Origin: Neospora caninum Liverpool
Lineage: Eukaryota > Apicomplexa > Conoidasida > Eucoccidiorida > Sarcocystidae
Length of the DNA: 64,000 nt
Reading direction: 5' to 3'
NCBI RefSeq assembly: GCF_000208865.1
Contig: NC_018393.1
Coordinates: forward strand, 3,366,714 to 3,430,713
The position numbers were made by a program, and so were the translations under genes. The notes below the pieces were generated by a model, which did not search any database, was not told the origin of the DNA, and was given only the letters and a program-made list of their open reading frames with translations. Numbering within the stretch: position 1 is the first letter of the stretch; every line of letters begins with the position of its first letter. Shown in pieces: positions 24,548-36,943 of this stretch.

Positions 24548-27500
24548 ATGTCGTCTTTCGGAACTGCGTTGCGCGTACACACGTTTGGCGAGTCGCATGG
24601 CTCCGCCGTTGGGTGTATAATCGACGGACTGCCTCCTAGGCTTCCCCTCTGCGTCGAAGATATTCAGCCCCAGTTAGACCGCAGAAGACCCGGCCAAGGA
24701 CTCCTGTCGACGCAGCGGGCAGAAAAAGACCGAGCACACATTCTCGCTGGTGTGGAGGACGGATATACACTCGGTGAGGAAGCCAACGATGCGGCATGCA
24801 AATACCAGCACGTGCTCATGTATACAAGCATATATATCCATACAATTTCATGTGTATGCACATTTGTATGTATATTTGCATTTATATTTGTATTTACACT
24901 TAATTTATAGCTAGGCAGAGCGAATGGCGCTGAAAAGCAAGGTCGGTGCGTTCGTTTCTCTGCAGCGCTTCTGTAGCAGGCCATGGGAACCCAGTAGTGT
25001 CCCGGGAGGCAAGGTTTCGATTGAAGCCCGGAGAGAGCAGTCGGTAGCTCCAATTCCGGCATACGGGCGCTTCTCTTTGAATCCCTAGAGTGAACTGCCG
25101 CAACTCACGCCGAAAAACGAGCATCCTGTGGCGGGCATCCCGAGGTGACAATACAGGCACGCAACTCCGTCGAGGCGTATGCAGTGCGACATTTTTTGTA
25201 GCCTCCGAGAGGATTGGTTTGTTCAGAAGTGCGCCCGGTTGCGACCTCTAGGATCTGCCGTCGTTGGCCTGTCCACGCAGGGATCCCTGCACGGCTGCTG
25301 AAAAGCGTCTGGCGTTCTCGGTTTTCGCCTTCTTGGTTGTGTCGGCCGGGTTTGCCTGCAGGCACTCCGGTAGCCGTGCTCGTCTGGAATGAAGATCGCC
25401 TGCCGCAAGACTACAACGCGCTCGCGGCAATCCCGCGTCCGGGCCACGGGGATTTCGCCTACCATGCCAAGTACCACATTCATGCGAAAAGCGGGGGCGG
25501 CCGGAGCAGCGCACGAGAGACTCTGGCGCGAGTCGCCGCTGGAGCAGTGGTCGAGAAGTTGCTTGCGATGGAGTACGGCACCAGCTTCACGGCTTGGGTC
25601 TGCCAGGTGAGGCAAAGCCCGAGTAGGCCGTGAGCGAGAAGACGGAGAACGGTGGAGAGATCGCAGCTGCCGGCTCTGGCCAGGTGGAAGCCGCTCGCCA
25701 AGGTCGTGCCGTTCGACGCAGGTGTGGGCAAAGTCCGATAGCTCTACAGCCTTGGCAGTATCTTCTGGTCGTGTCTCTGGTCCGTCTCCCATGCCGTAGG
25801 TTGGTGATGTCTCCGTGCCCCACACGCTCCGACGAGAGTGGGAGAGACAGCCCCCGACTCGCCAGGACGTAGATCGCCTTGGCGTCGTCCGGCTGAGTCC
25901 AGATGGAACCACGTATCTCGACGCCAACGGTCGGTTGTACGACACGCGAGGAGACGAGCTCCTACAGGAGGAGGACAAAACCAAGCGTCGTCTCCTCTTT
26001 GGCGCGGACACGCCGGCGCCAGGAGAATCGGTTATTGAGACGCGGTGCCCGTGCCCGTCCACGGCTGTTCGAATGGTTGTGAAGATCAACCAGGTGAGGT
26101 GGACCGGCGCTGTGAGGAAGTTCTTCCCCGGACTCAGCACAGGGAAGAACGTGGCGGAAAAGAGAGAGACCAAACTACTGTTCTCCTGCCCAGAGAGGTA
26201 GGCCGCATCGAGGCGGCGGTGGCTCTTCTGGGATTCGTTCGTTTCCGACCTTTGCGTGTCCTTGAAAACGAGACGAGACGGCTCTGGGGAAGGCGACTTG
26301 GCCCGTAACGTGCGTCTACGCCGCATAGTCACAGTTTGGGCAGGAAACCGTGGGCCTCGTCATCCCTGTGAAGAGATCGAGGCCTATGCCCACGCGGAGT
26401 CTCCAAAAGGTTCACGACGTTTGGCGGTTTCCATGGAGAGTTGTCTTCCAGCTGCGAAACATGCCGGCGGGTGGGGTCAAATGCAGACGCAACCGCGACC
26501 GCCTAGATGACTGTGTGCAATCCCCCGCTTTCGATGGTGTGCTTACTCTTTTTCCAGATTCGGGCACTGGGCGATTCGATTGGCGGGTGCGTCTCTGGTG
26601 CAGTCGTGCGGCCACCGCTTGGCCTCGGTAAGCAGTCGCGGTCTGTAACTGGATTCCTCCGCTCCCACTCAGAGTCCCGCCCGATTTGTGAATGGCCAGG
26701 CGATTTGAAATACGTATGAACTGTGTAAAGCTGGGCCAAACTGCTTTTTCGCGTTCGCCAGCGACGCCTTGTCAGACACGCCACACACTATCTTGATTTG
26801 CTGGGCAAACGTACACGAAGAATACGATAGTCTTACGATTACTTGCGACGGCTCTGTCCTGCCGTTTCCCCGCGAAGTCTGGAATGAAGTCCCGGGGAAC
26901 AGTGAGGCCGCGGCGCTCACGCGCTTCCATGAAATGACAAAACTGCTTCTACACACGTCTCTAAGAATGGGAACGTGAAGGCGCAAGAACAGGTGCACTA
27001 CGTAACCAAAATGCACACTCACGCATCTCGCGAAATCCAGGCAGAGGTAGCCCGCTTCTGTGAGACCCGGATGAATTTGCATCAAGCGCCAATGCTCAAG
27101 CAATTTCCTGTCTCTGCGCCAGGCCTTTCGCCAGTGGAAAGGATTTACCTTGTTCCCCCAAATCGTTTCACCGCAGACTGTTGACGACAACTGAGAGGCT
27201 GAGGATGCCGCATGCGATGCTTTGGCCACTAAACGAGAGAGTCTCTTTCAGCCGCGTTTGGCTGATTTGTGGGCGTTTGTGTGCATGCAGGCGAGCCGTG
27301 TTTCGACAAAGTCGAGGCGGAGCTGGCGAAGGCGATGATGTCGCTCCCTGCGACGAAAGGATTTGAGGTATGCAGTATCTGTGCTATGGTCATTTGACCG
27401 TGCACGACGCATGCAGTGTTTTGGTCAAGCAAAACTGCGCAGAGGTTAGACCCCACAGAGCAGATCCCCGCTTTTCGCGTTGTCACTAGTGCGCTGTGTG

Positions 27501-29663
27501 GCCCTCAGCGTTAGCCTGGGACGCACGCTGGTCGAGCTTCGTCGCCTCGCCCCCTTGATCTCTTTCGCATTCGAGCCGAGGTCGTCTTTTGGTTTCTTCT
27601 CGGCGCTGCGGCTGTCCGTGTCCACAGATTGGACAGGGTTTTGGGAGTGTCTCGCTGCGCGGCAGCGAGCACAACGACCGCTTCATTCCCCACGCGGGAG
27701 TACCTTCTTTCTCGGAACCGGCCCCCGGCGAGCTCGAAACGGGCGGGCCCTCACCTAGACTTTCGAGGGAGTGTGGACATCGCGACGGACCGTGTCGTGG
27801 GAGTGGCGAAGAGGCGGAAGGCGGGCGGGAACGCGCACGGAGCGAACCCCTCAACGCTGCTGATGTAGACCTACCGACTCAGCGCTGGCAACAATCCGTT
27901 GCGTCGGCGTCCAGTCCAGAAGCCGCTTCCACAAATCAAGCACGCAAAGTTGGCGCTGGAGGCGCTCCACCGTGTCCCATTCCCCCCGGCGCGGACGTGC
28001 GGATCAGATGCGGAAGCAACAACGCTGGCGGAACGCTCGGAGGCATCACTTCAGGTGGGGTTCGGCCCTTTGTGTGGAGGGACTGTCGCTCCCCTTCGGG
28101 TCCAGTTGCCCCGCCAAAAACAACGGGAGGCGGTGACTGTTCCAGGTGGTTCGTCGTTTTACCCATGCCAGTACTATCTGAAGCGATCACTAGCTTGCAG
28201 TCTGCTCTCGTCATGGCTGACTACAAGGATGTGGCCACTCATTTGCGCCCCCCACCGCGGCGCAGTTGTTTGTAAACTTGTGCGCGTGAAAGGGGAATGC
28301 CGCGCTGGAATCGAGTCATGTCTAGCAAACCTCACCAACTGCGCTAGAAACGTGTCGACACGCACGAAGACGGGTGTGTATCCACAGCGCGGAGCATGAG
28401 AAACCTGGACAGAGGCTTCCATTGCTGCAGAAAACGTCGCATCGCGACCTCAGCTCGTTGAGTGTGCGATGCTGGGGACGAGCTGCGCTACTCGTACTAG
28501 CCTCGTTTTTCGTGTGTCTCTGGAAAGGGCCATTCGGCGCGCTGAGAACCGCCTCGCAGCAGACGCGCTGAAACGCTAGGGGAGCGGCGTGACTCTGTGC
28601 AGTGCGTGGGTTGCTGTGTGTTCATTAGGAGAGAACATCTTTTTTCGGGTAGCCTTCAAGCCTGTTTCGTCCATCGGCTTGGAACAAGAAACTGCTGATT
28701 TTACCGGTGAAGTGCGCAAACTAGCAGTGAAAGGTAAGAGGGGTTTGCGTCTTGCCTTGACTCAAGGACGCCTCGCTGTTCATTCATGCAACATCCCTTG
28801 CAAGGCCGCGATTCGTGGTGCACAATGGTGTGCTCGAGGGTGGATCGCTGATGGCGCTTTTTCTTCACACACCCGCCACAGAAGAAACCGGTTTGTTCTT
28901 GTCATTTCGCAGGCCGCCATGATCCCTGCGTCCTTCCGCGAGCGCCTCCTCTGGTCGAGAGCATGGCTGCTCTGGTAAGCGTGCAACATTTTTGGACACA
29001 GAGATCCTGCCGAAACGCTGGGTCACCTCGCTCGCTGCTTGTACTCGGCTATTTCGACTGTCTCTGAGTGTTGTGGGGACGTGGTGATTGCGCCTATTGG
29101 TTGGAAGCGAGCGCTGGATAGGCGAGAGGCCGGATGCCTGCAGGCGTACGCAGAGATCACTCAGACTTCCGACTGCGTCGCAGGCACCGCTTCATGTGGC
29201 GCTGGGGGGAACTGCGGCGGAGAGTTTTCCATGCCCCGTCGGCTGGCGCGTACTGTCTGCTGCGGTAATGTATCCGTGCACCCACACGCGCGCACAAGGA
29301 GTCCCCATTCGTGCGCCTCGGTTGTGCGTATTCGTACGCGAGGAAATCCTTAAGAACACGCGGCCATGCAGAGGAACGCGCCGACGTTTTTCCTAGAGGA
29401 CTCCCAAAAGATGGCCTACAGTCTGGCATGTTCCGAGAACAGCAGTACACAAAGCTGTCTTGTCACCGCTCTTGAAGCTCTGGACGTGTGCGCGTTTACT
29501 GGTGGCCCTCGCCTGTTATTACCCTTTCTTCGTACGCAGAATTCGTCGCGATGTCATCTCCCTTTTTCAGGTGATTGGCGATCTTTGCCTCCGCCAGCGT
29601 GCCCGCGAAGGACCGCACCCTCTTCTCGTTCTGCCTCCTAACGGGGGACACCCAGCCTGCTGA
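24548..29663 (+). CDS. aroC: Chorismate synthase, nine exons
   Basis: Catalyses the last shikimate-pathway step, converting 5-enolpyruvylshikimate-3-phosphate to chorismate using reduced FMN. Exons: 24548-24773, 25362-25606, 25800-26093, 26558-26627, 27291-27367, 27628-28054, 28629-28733, 28913-28974, 29571-29663; 532 residues, all phases agree. Family signatures are present: [10 protein letters not shown] (13-22), [40 protein letters not shown] (about 313-321) and [14 protein letters not shown] (about 430-443). The protein is about 170 residues longer than E. coli AroC. Most of the excess is a Gly/Glu/Ser-rich insert in exon 6 between RGSEHND and [10 protein letters not shown] (about 108 residues where E. 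coli has about ten), with a smaller charged insert near the end of exon 3. The start [18 protein letters not shown] leaves no room for a plastid leader, which fits the cytosolic location reported for the apicomplexan enzyme. Confidence 0.97.
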
Positions 29664-31157
29664 GATCTCCCTTTTTCCCGATGCGGAGCCGAATGGACAG
29701 GGCGTACACGCGGTCCCTCGCAAGGAGTGCCGTAAGGTGTGATCGGCCAAGCAGCGCGACAGACGATGTACAGAATTCCACCTACTGCTCAAGCATCAAA
29801 ACGGAAAGCGCGACTTTTCCGCAGCAGCCCAGCTATGTGCACGGGCTCAAAATCGTTCGAGTGTTGTTGGGTCGTCGTCGCGACGCTGGCGCCACACGGC
29901 GCGAGCTTGGGAACCCTCGCCTACTTCTGGATGGCTACCGCAGGTGCCGGTCAATCTGTACGAGGGTCGTAGTCCCACGCTGGCGGGAAGGTTTTCGATT
30001 CCGACACGAGTAACGGGGAGGCTGACCAGCTGAGTTTGAATCGCCCCGCAAACGGATTGTGGGCAATCTTCCCAGGAACTGTGGTTCTGTGGTGCTCCCG
30101 GTGTCTGTCGCTGGTGCACAGCACAACAGGTTTTTCTACAAACGTAGATTCCCTCACACCTTGCCAGAGCTTACGAAGATACTCCTTCGCTGTGCAAAGC
30201 CCGTGGCGCAGCCCACTTGCCAATCTTCTCAGCGAATCTTTCTTCTGCAGCCAAGTTTCCTTGACTTTCCAGCTGTGCGTGTTGGCTGCGTTGCAGCCGC
30301 AGGCGTCTGTGTATTGAAGCTGTACGACATGATACTCACTTTGGTAGTCTCCGTCCCGGTATTCGAGCTTACGGAATACTTTGGTATATCAATTCACGAT
30401 AAAGGATTTGGTAAAACGTGGCAGCAACGTCTGTTCATGAAGCTGCGTGTTCTCATCGGCTGCCTGCGGAGTAGGTGACTTCCGGTATCATGGCGACGCC
30501 GGGGAAAAAGCGTTTCGCAATGGACTCGAGGGCTACATGTGGACACAGCCGCGCTGCGGGACTGCGTACCCGGCGTCGCGCCTCAGCTGCTCAGTGCGCC
30601 GACAGAAATAGCAACTCGGTGGAAAACAGAACAGCCGCTTCCATGGCCGCGTAATAGCTTCGGAAGACTCACTGAAACAGGGAGTGAGAGTCGTGCGTTG
30701 AAGTCTTTGCACAAAGTAGCTGCCAGAGATTCGACGGCTAACCACCCAAAAATGATCGGCATGCGACAACGCTGTAACCACCATCCAGCTGGAGTCAATC
30801 AGAAATGCCGTGCGTTTCTCTGCTCAAAAAGCAACCTCATGAGTTTGCGTCGAAAGCCATTTTTGTTCCGTCTGACAGCAGACACACAGCTGTCTTCTCT
30901 GGTGGATGAAGAGAGGCCCATTGCTGCATCTCGTCCCGTCCACCAGGAAATGCGGCCCGCAGTCGCATCTGTCACCTGAGGAGGCCGCCGCTTGCGAGTC
31001 TTTCCCATGCTTCCTGAAGCGCTGCAACTGAAGTTTGTGACACGGTCCCCCCTCGCACGCAGCAGACGAACGTTTCCTCGGATGCACGCCTGTGCCGAGA
31101 TGACGTTTGTGCTATACTTCGACTTTGCTTAGTCCCCCCCAAGACACCCCTCCAGGA
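29664..31157. other. Convergent 3' region, no gene seen
   Basis: 1.5 kb between the stop codon of chorismate synthase (plus) and the stop codon of the next minus-strand gene. It should contain both 3' untranslated regions. Overlapping open frames of 90-146 codons on both strands show no domain and contradict one another. Confidence 0.45.
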
Positions 31158-34100
31158 TTAGCCGAACAACTGGTTATCTTTCAGTCTCTGGAGAACATAT
31201 TTTCCTCGGCCATCTGCCTTCGCCTCGGCCGCCTCCACGCCTTCCGTTTGGGCAGTCAGCAGCATCTCTCGTAGAGACGGGTCCTGAGCAAGGAAGGAAA
31301 GTTCGTGTGCGGCACACATTGTCCCCCTGAGGCAGGCATTTCCACTGAGGGGGCCAGGCGTGCCGGCGGCACACACTCGGCGGAACCGCCTCAGACAACA
31401 GTGACTCCCCGCGCACCACTTTCCCACACCTTTTTCATTCTCCCGCAGCTGTTCAACAGGTTCCCTCACGGCTGGATCGACTCAAAAGTGTCTGGCACTC
31501 GGCGTGCATGCGGAATGCGAGAAACGAAGTTCTCGAAGTTCGAGGCCGCGGGCAAATGAACCGGTACCCCTGTGCTTACGCGGCCATCTCGCCCTGTTAA
31601 AGACGTGGCACGCATCGTTTCTATACACGGCGCTTGACCAAAGGCGATGAAAAGACAAAGCAATTACACGGGTGTTAACATCTACTGCGGGCCAAAGCCC
31701 ACGGATTGTCCGCACAACGCACACAGCGTCCCTGCGACAAATTTGTTTCAGACCTTGGAAGCGAAGAGCAAAACCTTGTTGCGGTTTGAACCGCGTTCCT
31801 TCCGAACTACACCCTGCTGTCGGCAGTTACTTTCTCGCCCCGATTCCAGTAGAAAGGCATTCCGTGCCTCGCGTTGCTCTCGCGCCTACCTGGAAGGACT
31901 TCTTAATGAACAGCGCAAGAGAGGGGTCACCCCGTGCGTGCGCCTTATTGAGCAACTGGAGCAGTCGGGTGTCTGTCTCTTCTGAGGACGTAGCGTCTTC
32001 TTGTGATCCATCCGCGACGCCGGATTGGAGGCGTGCCTCCGCACTTTCTGGAGTCTTAAAATCCAGCTTCTTCACTCTCGCTTTCGCGCTGCCTGAGTCC
32101 GACATCAAAAGGAAACATAGGGGCAACCAAGTTGTAGACACCATATGCATGCGTCGTGCACTGAGAGGGCGTCTTTTTCTCCCATATACTTGGCTAAATA
32201 CGCCGTTTGAGCGCCTTCGGCACTAAAGTCAAGAATGGCAAACTGGTGGCTCTTAGTATGCCGCGTGTCGACGAAATGTTCGACTCAGTGTCTTGCAGCT
32301 TCGCTTGACCCCGTGTCTTTCGTCAAGTACTGTTCCAATCCTCGCCCCATATGGGCATTCACCCCCACCCTTCCGGGTTTCTCCCCCCGTCATACCTTCA
32401 TCGTCGTCATCTTCACGAAGGCCTCCACCGATGAGGCCTCCCCCCAGTAAGCTCGAGAATAAGTCTCCACCGAAGAGGTGATCCAAGAGACTGCCTCCTC
32501 GCGCCCTTTGGAGCGGGGAACCCCCTTCCTCTTCACTCGACTCATCGTCCTGTCCGTCTGGCCGTCCGCCGAAAAAGGAACCTCCAAAAACGTCGGCAAA
32601 CAATCGGTCGAACGGACTGCCCGTTCCCCCGCCCAGAGAACCACTTCGCGCCATAAAGACTCCCGGAGAGATCTGAACGATTCCTGAGGAGCTGTCATCC
32701 TCGTCATTGTCATCCGCTTCGTCATCACCGGAAAGACGAGCTATGAGGCGACTCCGCGACCGGCGTGAGCGTCTGGAACGCCCCCCATCTGTCACCTCCG
32801 CCTGGAAACAAAGAAAGCATGAAAACCGCACCGAGGGTATCTCACGGTCGAATGCTGTACCCCAGAGCCATTTTGCTTGTCATTTGCTCGCCCGCTCTCC
32901 TGTCTCTCATGTCTACACGTGGCCCGTTATTCCAGACGATTTCTCTGCTGCATTCCTGGTCCACGTTCTTCGGCCGCTGCTCCCTTCGCTGCGTGAACCA
33001 CGACGAACCCCCTTACGCAAGATTCAGCCTTTCTGTTCACCTGCACATTGCAGGAATGTCAGCATCGCTTGCACTTTAAGGCATCGCGTCGGCCGGTGGT
33101 GTTGAGTCAACACTAGCGGCCTTCTGCAGCCTAGAGCCGCACGGCGTCTGGTCACTTTGAAGACAAGTGCGAACACCCGCCGTCGACCAACTGGTGCGAT
33201 GACGTTTTACAATGTGTTCATGGACTGGCTCGCGGCTTTCTGAAAGCCCGTAACGGCTCTTCCTCACGACTTGAATAGCTTCCAGCAGGCCGGTTGTGTG
33301 ACCTACTCACTGCTGAGGGGATCACTTACATGTAGGCACATTCAGAAGACGCCACATTAAAGCCCTCTCAAATCGTCCCGACACAGCGCCAGCAGGCGAC
33401 GGAGCTAAATGAACGAATGGCGTGAACAGGAGCAGCGTTTCTCCGACCGAGCCATGGAAACCAGGAAGAAAAGGTTACGTACCCGTACAGTTTTTGTCCC
33501 CGAGGGCTCTCTCCCCGGTTTTGTGGCGCCTCTGCCGTTCTTTGAACTGTTGAAGACACGCGCGAAGGCGAGGCGATTGCACAGGTCTTGGGGAGTCTGG
33601 CAGTCACGATCGTCCACGCCCCTATGACGCAGTTCCTTCCGATACGCGTTCAGAAAGAACTCCTGAGTTCAGGCACATCGGAGAAACATGCGCGACGCCG
33701 GATGCTTACAGCGAAGACAACACAGCTGGCCGCTTCACGCGGATCGCGGCCAAGACTGACCGCCCCACAACGACTGTCGTTTGCATGTTCGAAACAGCGA
33801 CCGTCCGCCAAGTACTGTCTTCATGGGGATCTCAGTCCCGACGTCACGCGGGGAAAAGGGACAGGAGCCATCAAGGTGGATGCTGGGGACGGCCAGACGG
33901 AGTCTACCATCAGAAACAGCCGTCGCGACGTAGGACGAAAACGCGCCTCCCACTGAGGGGGAACCGGGCGTATCGGTGCCGAGGACGGGCAACGATCAAC
34001 AAGTTCAAAGAGTCTACCCGACCACTGACACGACGCGATCCGAATGTCTCGTTTTCACGAAAGCGTGTCTCTGTCGAGAGGCGAACGCGGCCAGCCCTTC

Positions 34101-36853
34101 CTCATGCGTTAGGAAGATGAACGATTGGACACATGGAGGCTAGATGATGACGTGTTTTGTCGCGATATCGCGTCTCCTTTTCTTTTCCGATTTACCCAGC
34201 AGTGGTAGCGCGCTCCCACAAGGGTACGTACCTTCCTCTCTTCGTCGACGCCATCCAGATTCGCTTGCAGCCGGCGCGCCTCGTCTGCATACGCCGCGAC
34301 GCTCCGTTTTCCCTCGTTTGAAGACCTGCAGCGCAGCGCCAGTACGAGACAAGACACCTAAAGCTCATCGTTGTGTTCCTTAGCAGAACCCCCACGCCTT
34401 TTCCGCGGGGGCTCCAAGAAATGGCGAGCGGCAAAAAGAGGAAGAACACCCGCTCTTCCACGCCAGACTCGTTTCCGACCCTTTTCTGGATCGGGCGCTT
34501 CTCTCACGTCCACCGGCATGTGCAAATGGTCTCGGATCTGTGAAACGAGATAATGAAGGAGGCACGAAGTCCATCGTTTGTAGCCCAGCGCCCGTGAGAG
34601 AGTTTGCCCGCTCGCCTTTGGGTACCTGGAGTCTTCAGCCTTTCTACTGCCTTTCGTCTGCTGTAGGTTCTGGTCCACCGGAGACTCCTCGCCACCTTCA
34701 TCTTCTGCAGGGGGAATCAAATGGGAAGGCAGAGGAAGGCCCGCACGGACCGCAGCAGCAGCTTCAATGAGGTCGTCGAGTCCCCGCGGAGTGATTTGTC
34801 TCCCGCCCGCTGCCTCCGTTACTTCCGCAGTCAGAGCGGGGATCTTCAACGCGCCAGACTGAAGAGCCGCCGTCAGCTCTTGCACCCATTCCTGCTCTGA
34901 AAACATGCAGGCAGCAGGCGCAGCGGCCGCAACTTACACCAGGCCTGAAAGCGTTATCGGGCGCCTTCTCACACGACGACGTCAGGACAAGCAGGCAACG
35001 GAGACAGTTTACACCCGGGAGAAGCCATCAGCGTAGACTGAGGTGACGACCTTTGCTGATTCATGCTCCAAGAAGTGCGTTTATGTTCTTCGTCGAGGAC
35101 TCCAAATCCCCGGAGGCTGGGATACCTGACGCATCTAAAGGCGTTACCGACGAAAACGGTGACACCGGTGCGCCTGAACTCTCTGCAGTCACAGTCTTGT
35201 GGGGATAGCCAAGCGGTTCCCTATAGCCACGCCCTGGGCAGCTCGACGCTGCGGTGCACTGGAACTTCAGTTCTTACGTGTTCGGGACGCGGCCTCGTCG
35301 CTACCGTTGGAGCGTCTCCTTGGTGATGCGCCCTGGAGGCCCGAAGAGGACGTCGTCGACGGTTCCCCACTTCCCAGCCCGCTCCAAAAGCTCGCGTGGA
35401 CTCCCCGAGCACCGACCCTCGCAGGGGAAAAAGAGAAAGCGGAGACGCCAAGTGCATACCTGCGTGTCGGCGTTTCCCCGAGGAGAGAGACTTTCGGCGC
35501 TACGTTGACACAGGGATATCGCCCAGTGGCGAGCGGAGTCAGGAAGCAGAACGAAGGTACAGCTGTTGGGGAGGAACTCGGGGAGAGTGAAGCTCCGAAA
35601 GATTTTCGGTATAGTAGGGAGGACACGCGACCAGGACTTTGCTTGCCGGCGAGAAATCGAAGAGTGACGCTATTGGGCGATGATGGAGCCAACGACGGCA
35701 AGATTACCGGTAAAAGAGAAGGATCCGAATCAGGAGAGACATTCTGGGAAACAGCATTTCGGCGACATCGGCTTTCGGGCGGCAAACGCGGCGACGACAG
35801 AATACTTGATGTAAAAGGGAAATTCTGCTGCAAACCGCTCGCCCTTGAGTTACACGTTAGGGCGTGTGCACACTCTTTGAACCAGAAGGCCCAGATAGAA
35901 ACGAACAGGAGTGGGGCCAGGGAAAGAAAAGCACGGCCCCAAGGGGGGGAACGCGCGATGAGCTTTCTTTGTTTTTTCTCCGTGTACGCAGTCTCCCCTC
36001 TCTCCACATCACCAGTACTACAAGCTGCGATGTCCCCGGGGGAAACCATTTTGCCCTGCGACTCCGGTTGGCCGTAACTCGTTTCATCGTCCCTGCAAAG
36101 TTGCTTACAATTTTCTGCGATCACCGGTGAAGGTCTCGTAACTGGAGTCGAGCAGGCACAGGCGCTCCCTCCGACGGAAGGCCCACAGCATGATAGATGC
36201 CTCGACGTGGCATTCGCGGTCCCTGAGTGACTAGGAAGATTCTCCAAAAGCTTCACTGATGACGCCGCTTCAGAAGCATTTTCACCGGCCGGAGACGACG
36301 CTTCGGAGTCTGCGTTGCTTCGCTTAGGGGTGTCTCTGCTGCTGACAACCTCAGTGTGTTCAGCCTCAGAGTAAAATTCCAAGACTGGCAATTCACCGCA
36401 GGAATTGCTACCAGATACCTTGCGAGTTCCGCCGAGCATGAAAACGCTCTCCGGCTGATCGAGTAGTTGGGATGCACCGTCGCGAACGCCGCTGCGAACG
36501 CCGCGCGTTCTTGTGTTCCCACAGTCTGACGGGAACTTCTCATGTAGACACCAGTGGTTCACTCCAGACGAAGAGAGATGAATAGGGGCATCAACCGTGG
36601 AGCGACGGCGACATTCAGCGCTCTGCACTCTTCGGGCCGTGGGCTTTATCGGCCTGCTAGCGGCTTTGGAACCTCTCGCCGCTGGGGTTTCTTGGCGACC
36701 GGGGAATCTCGACTTCGCTCTGTTGACCATCCTCGCCGGCCTCGAATCCGCGGGTGAGCCGTCGTGTCCATACACGCTGTGGGCCTGTAGAGAATCCTCG
36801 TTCGTGGAGTCCCATTCACTTGTGGGAACCGGAGAAAAGCTAGGAGACCGCAT
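31158..36853 (-). CDS. Uncharacterised 990-residue protein with internal hydrophobic segment, seven exons
   Basis: Exons: 36853-35278, 34896-34508, 34357-34232, 33596-33483, 32801-32363, 32092-31890, 31283-31158; all phases compatible. Residues 1-302 are Ser-rich and disordered. A single hydrophobic stretch (FLSLAPLLFVSIWAFWF, about 305-321) follows, then about 200 residues rich in Ser, Pro, Leu and Arg but poor in acidic residues, resembling a transit peptide. Exon 2 has a helical region (QEWVQELTAALQ), and exon 3 is Ala/Arg-rich and helical (AAYADEARRLQANL). Exon 5 combines an SRRSRRSRSR patch, acidic clusters and Gly/Phe repeats (FGGSFFGG, LFGGDLF). The C-terminus is helical (LREMLLTAQ... 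QRLKDNQLFG). I recognise no family. If translation begins at the internal Met at 36049, the hydrophobic stretch falls near residue 40 and the layout becomes a bipartite apicoplast leader. The exon 2/3 and 5/6 boundaries are the least certain. Confidence 0.7.
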
Positions 36854-36943
36854 TTTACACGGTGTGTGGTGGGAAACCTGTGTCAGGACGGGAAGCAGTC
36901 CTTGGGGGAAGCGCAGAGGCAACTCCTCGAGCCTTCAATGTTA

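Noticed and set aside
34358..34508. Reading through exon 2 of the 990-residue protein to a TAG gives a protein ending in NDEL, like an ER-retention signal.
   Set aside because: A good GTGAGA donor at 34507 and an acceptor just after the TAG restore the same frame, and downstream exons continue in phase; the NDEL end is probably intronic.
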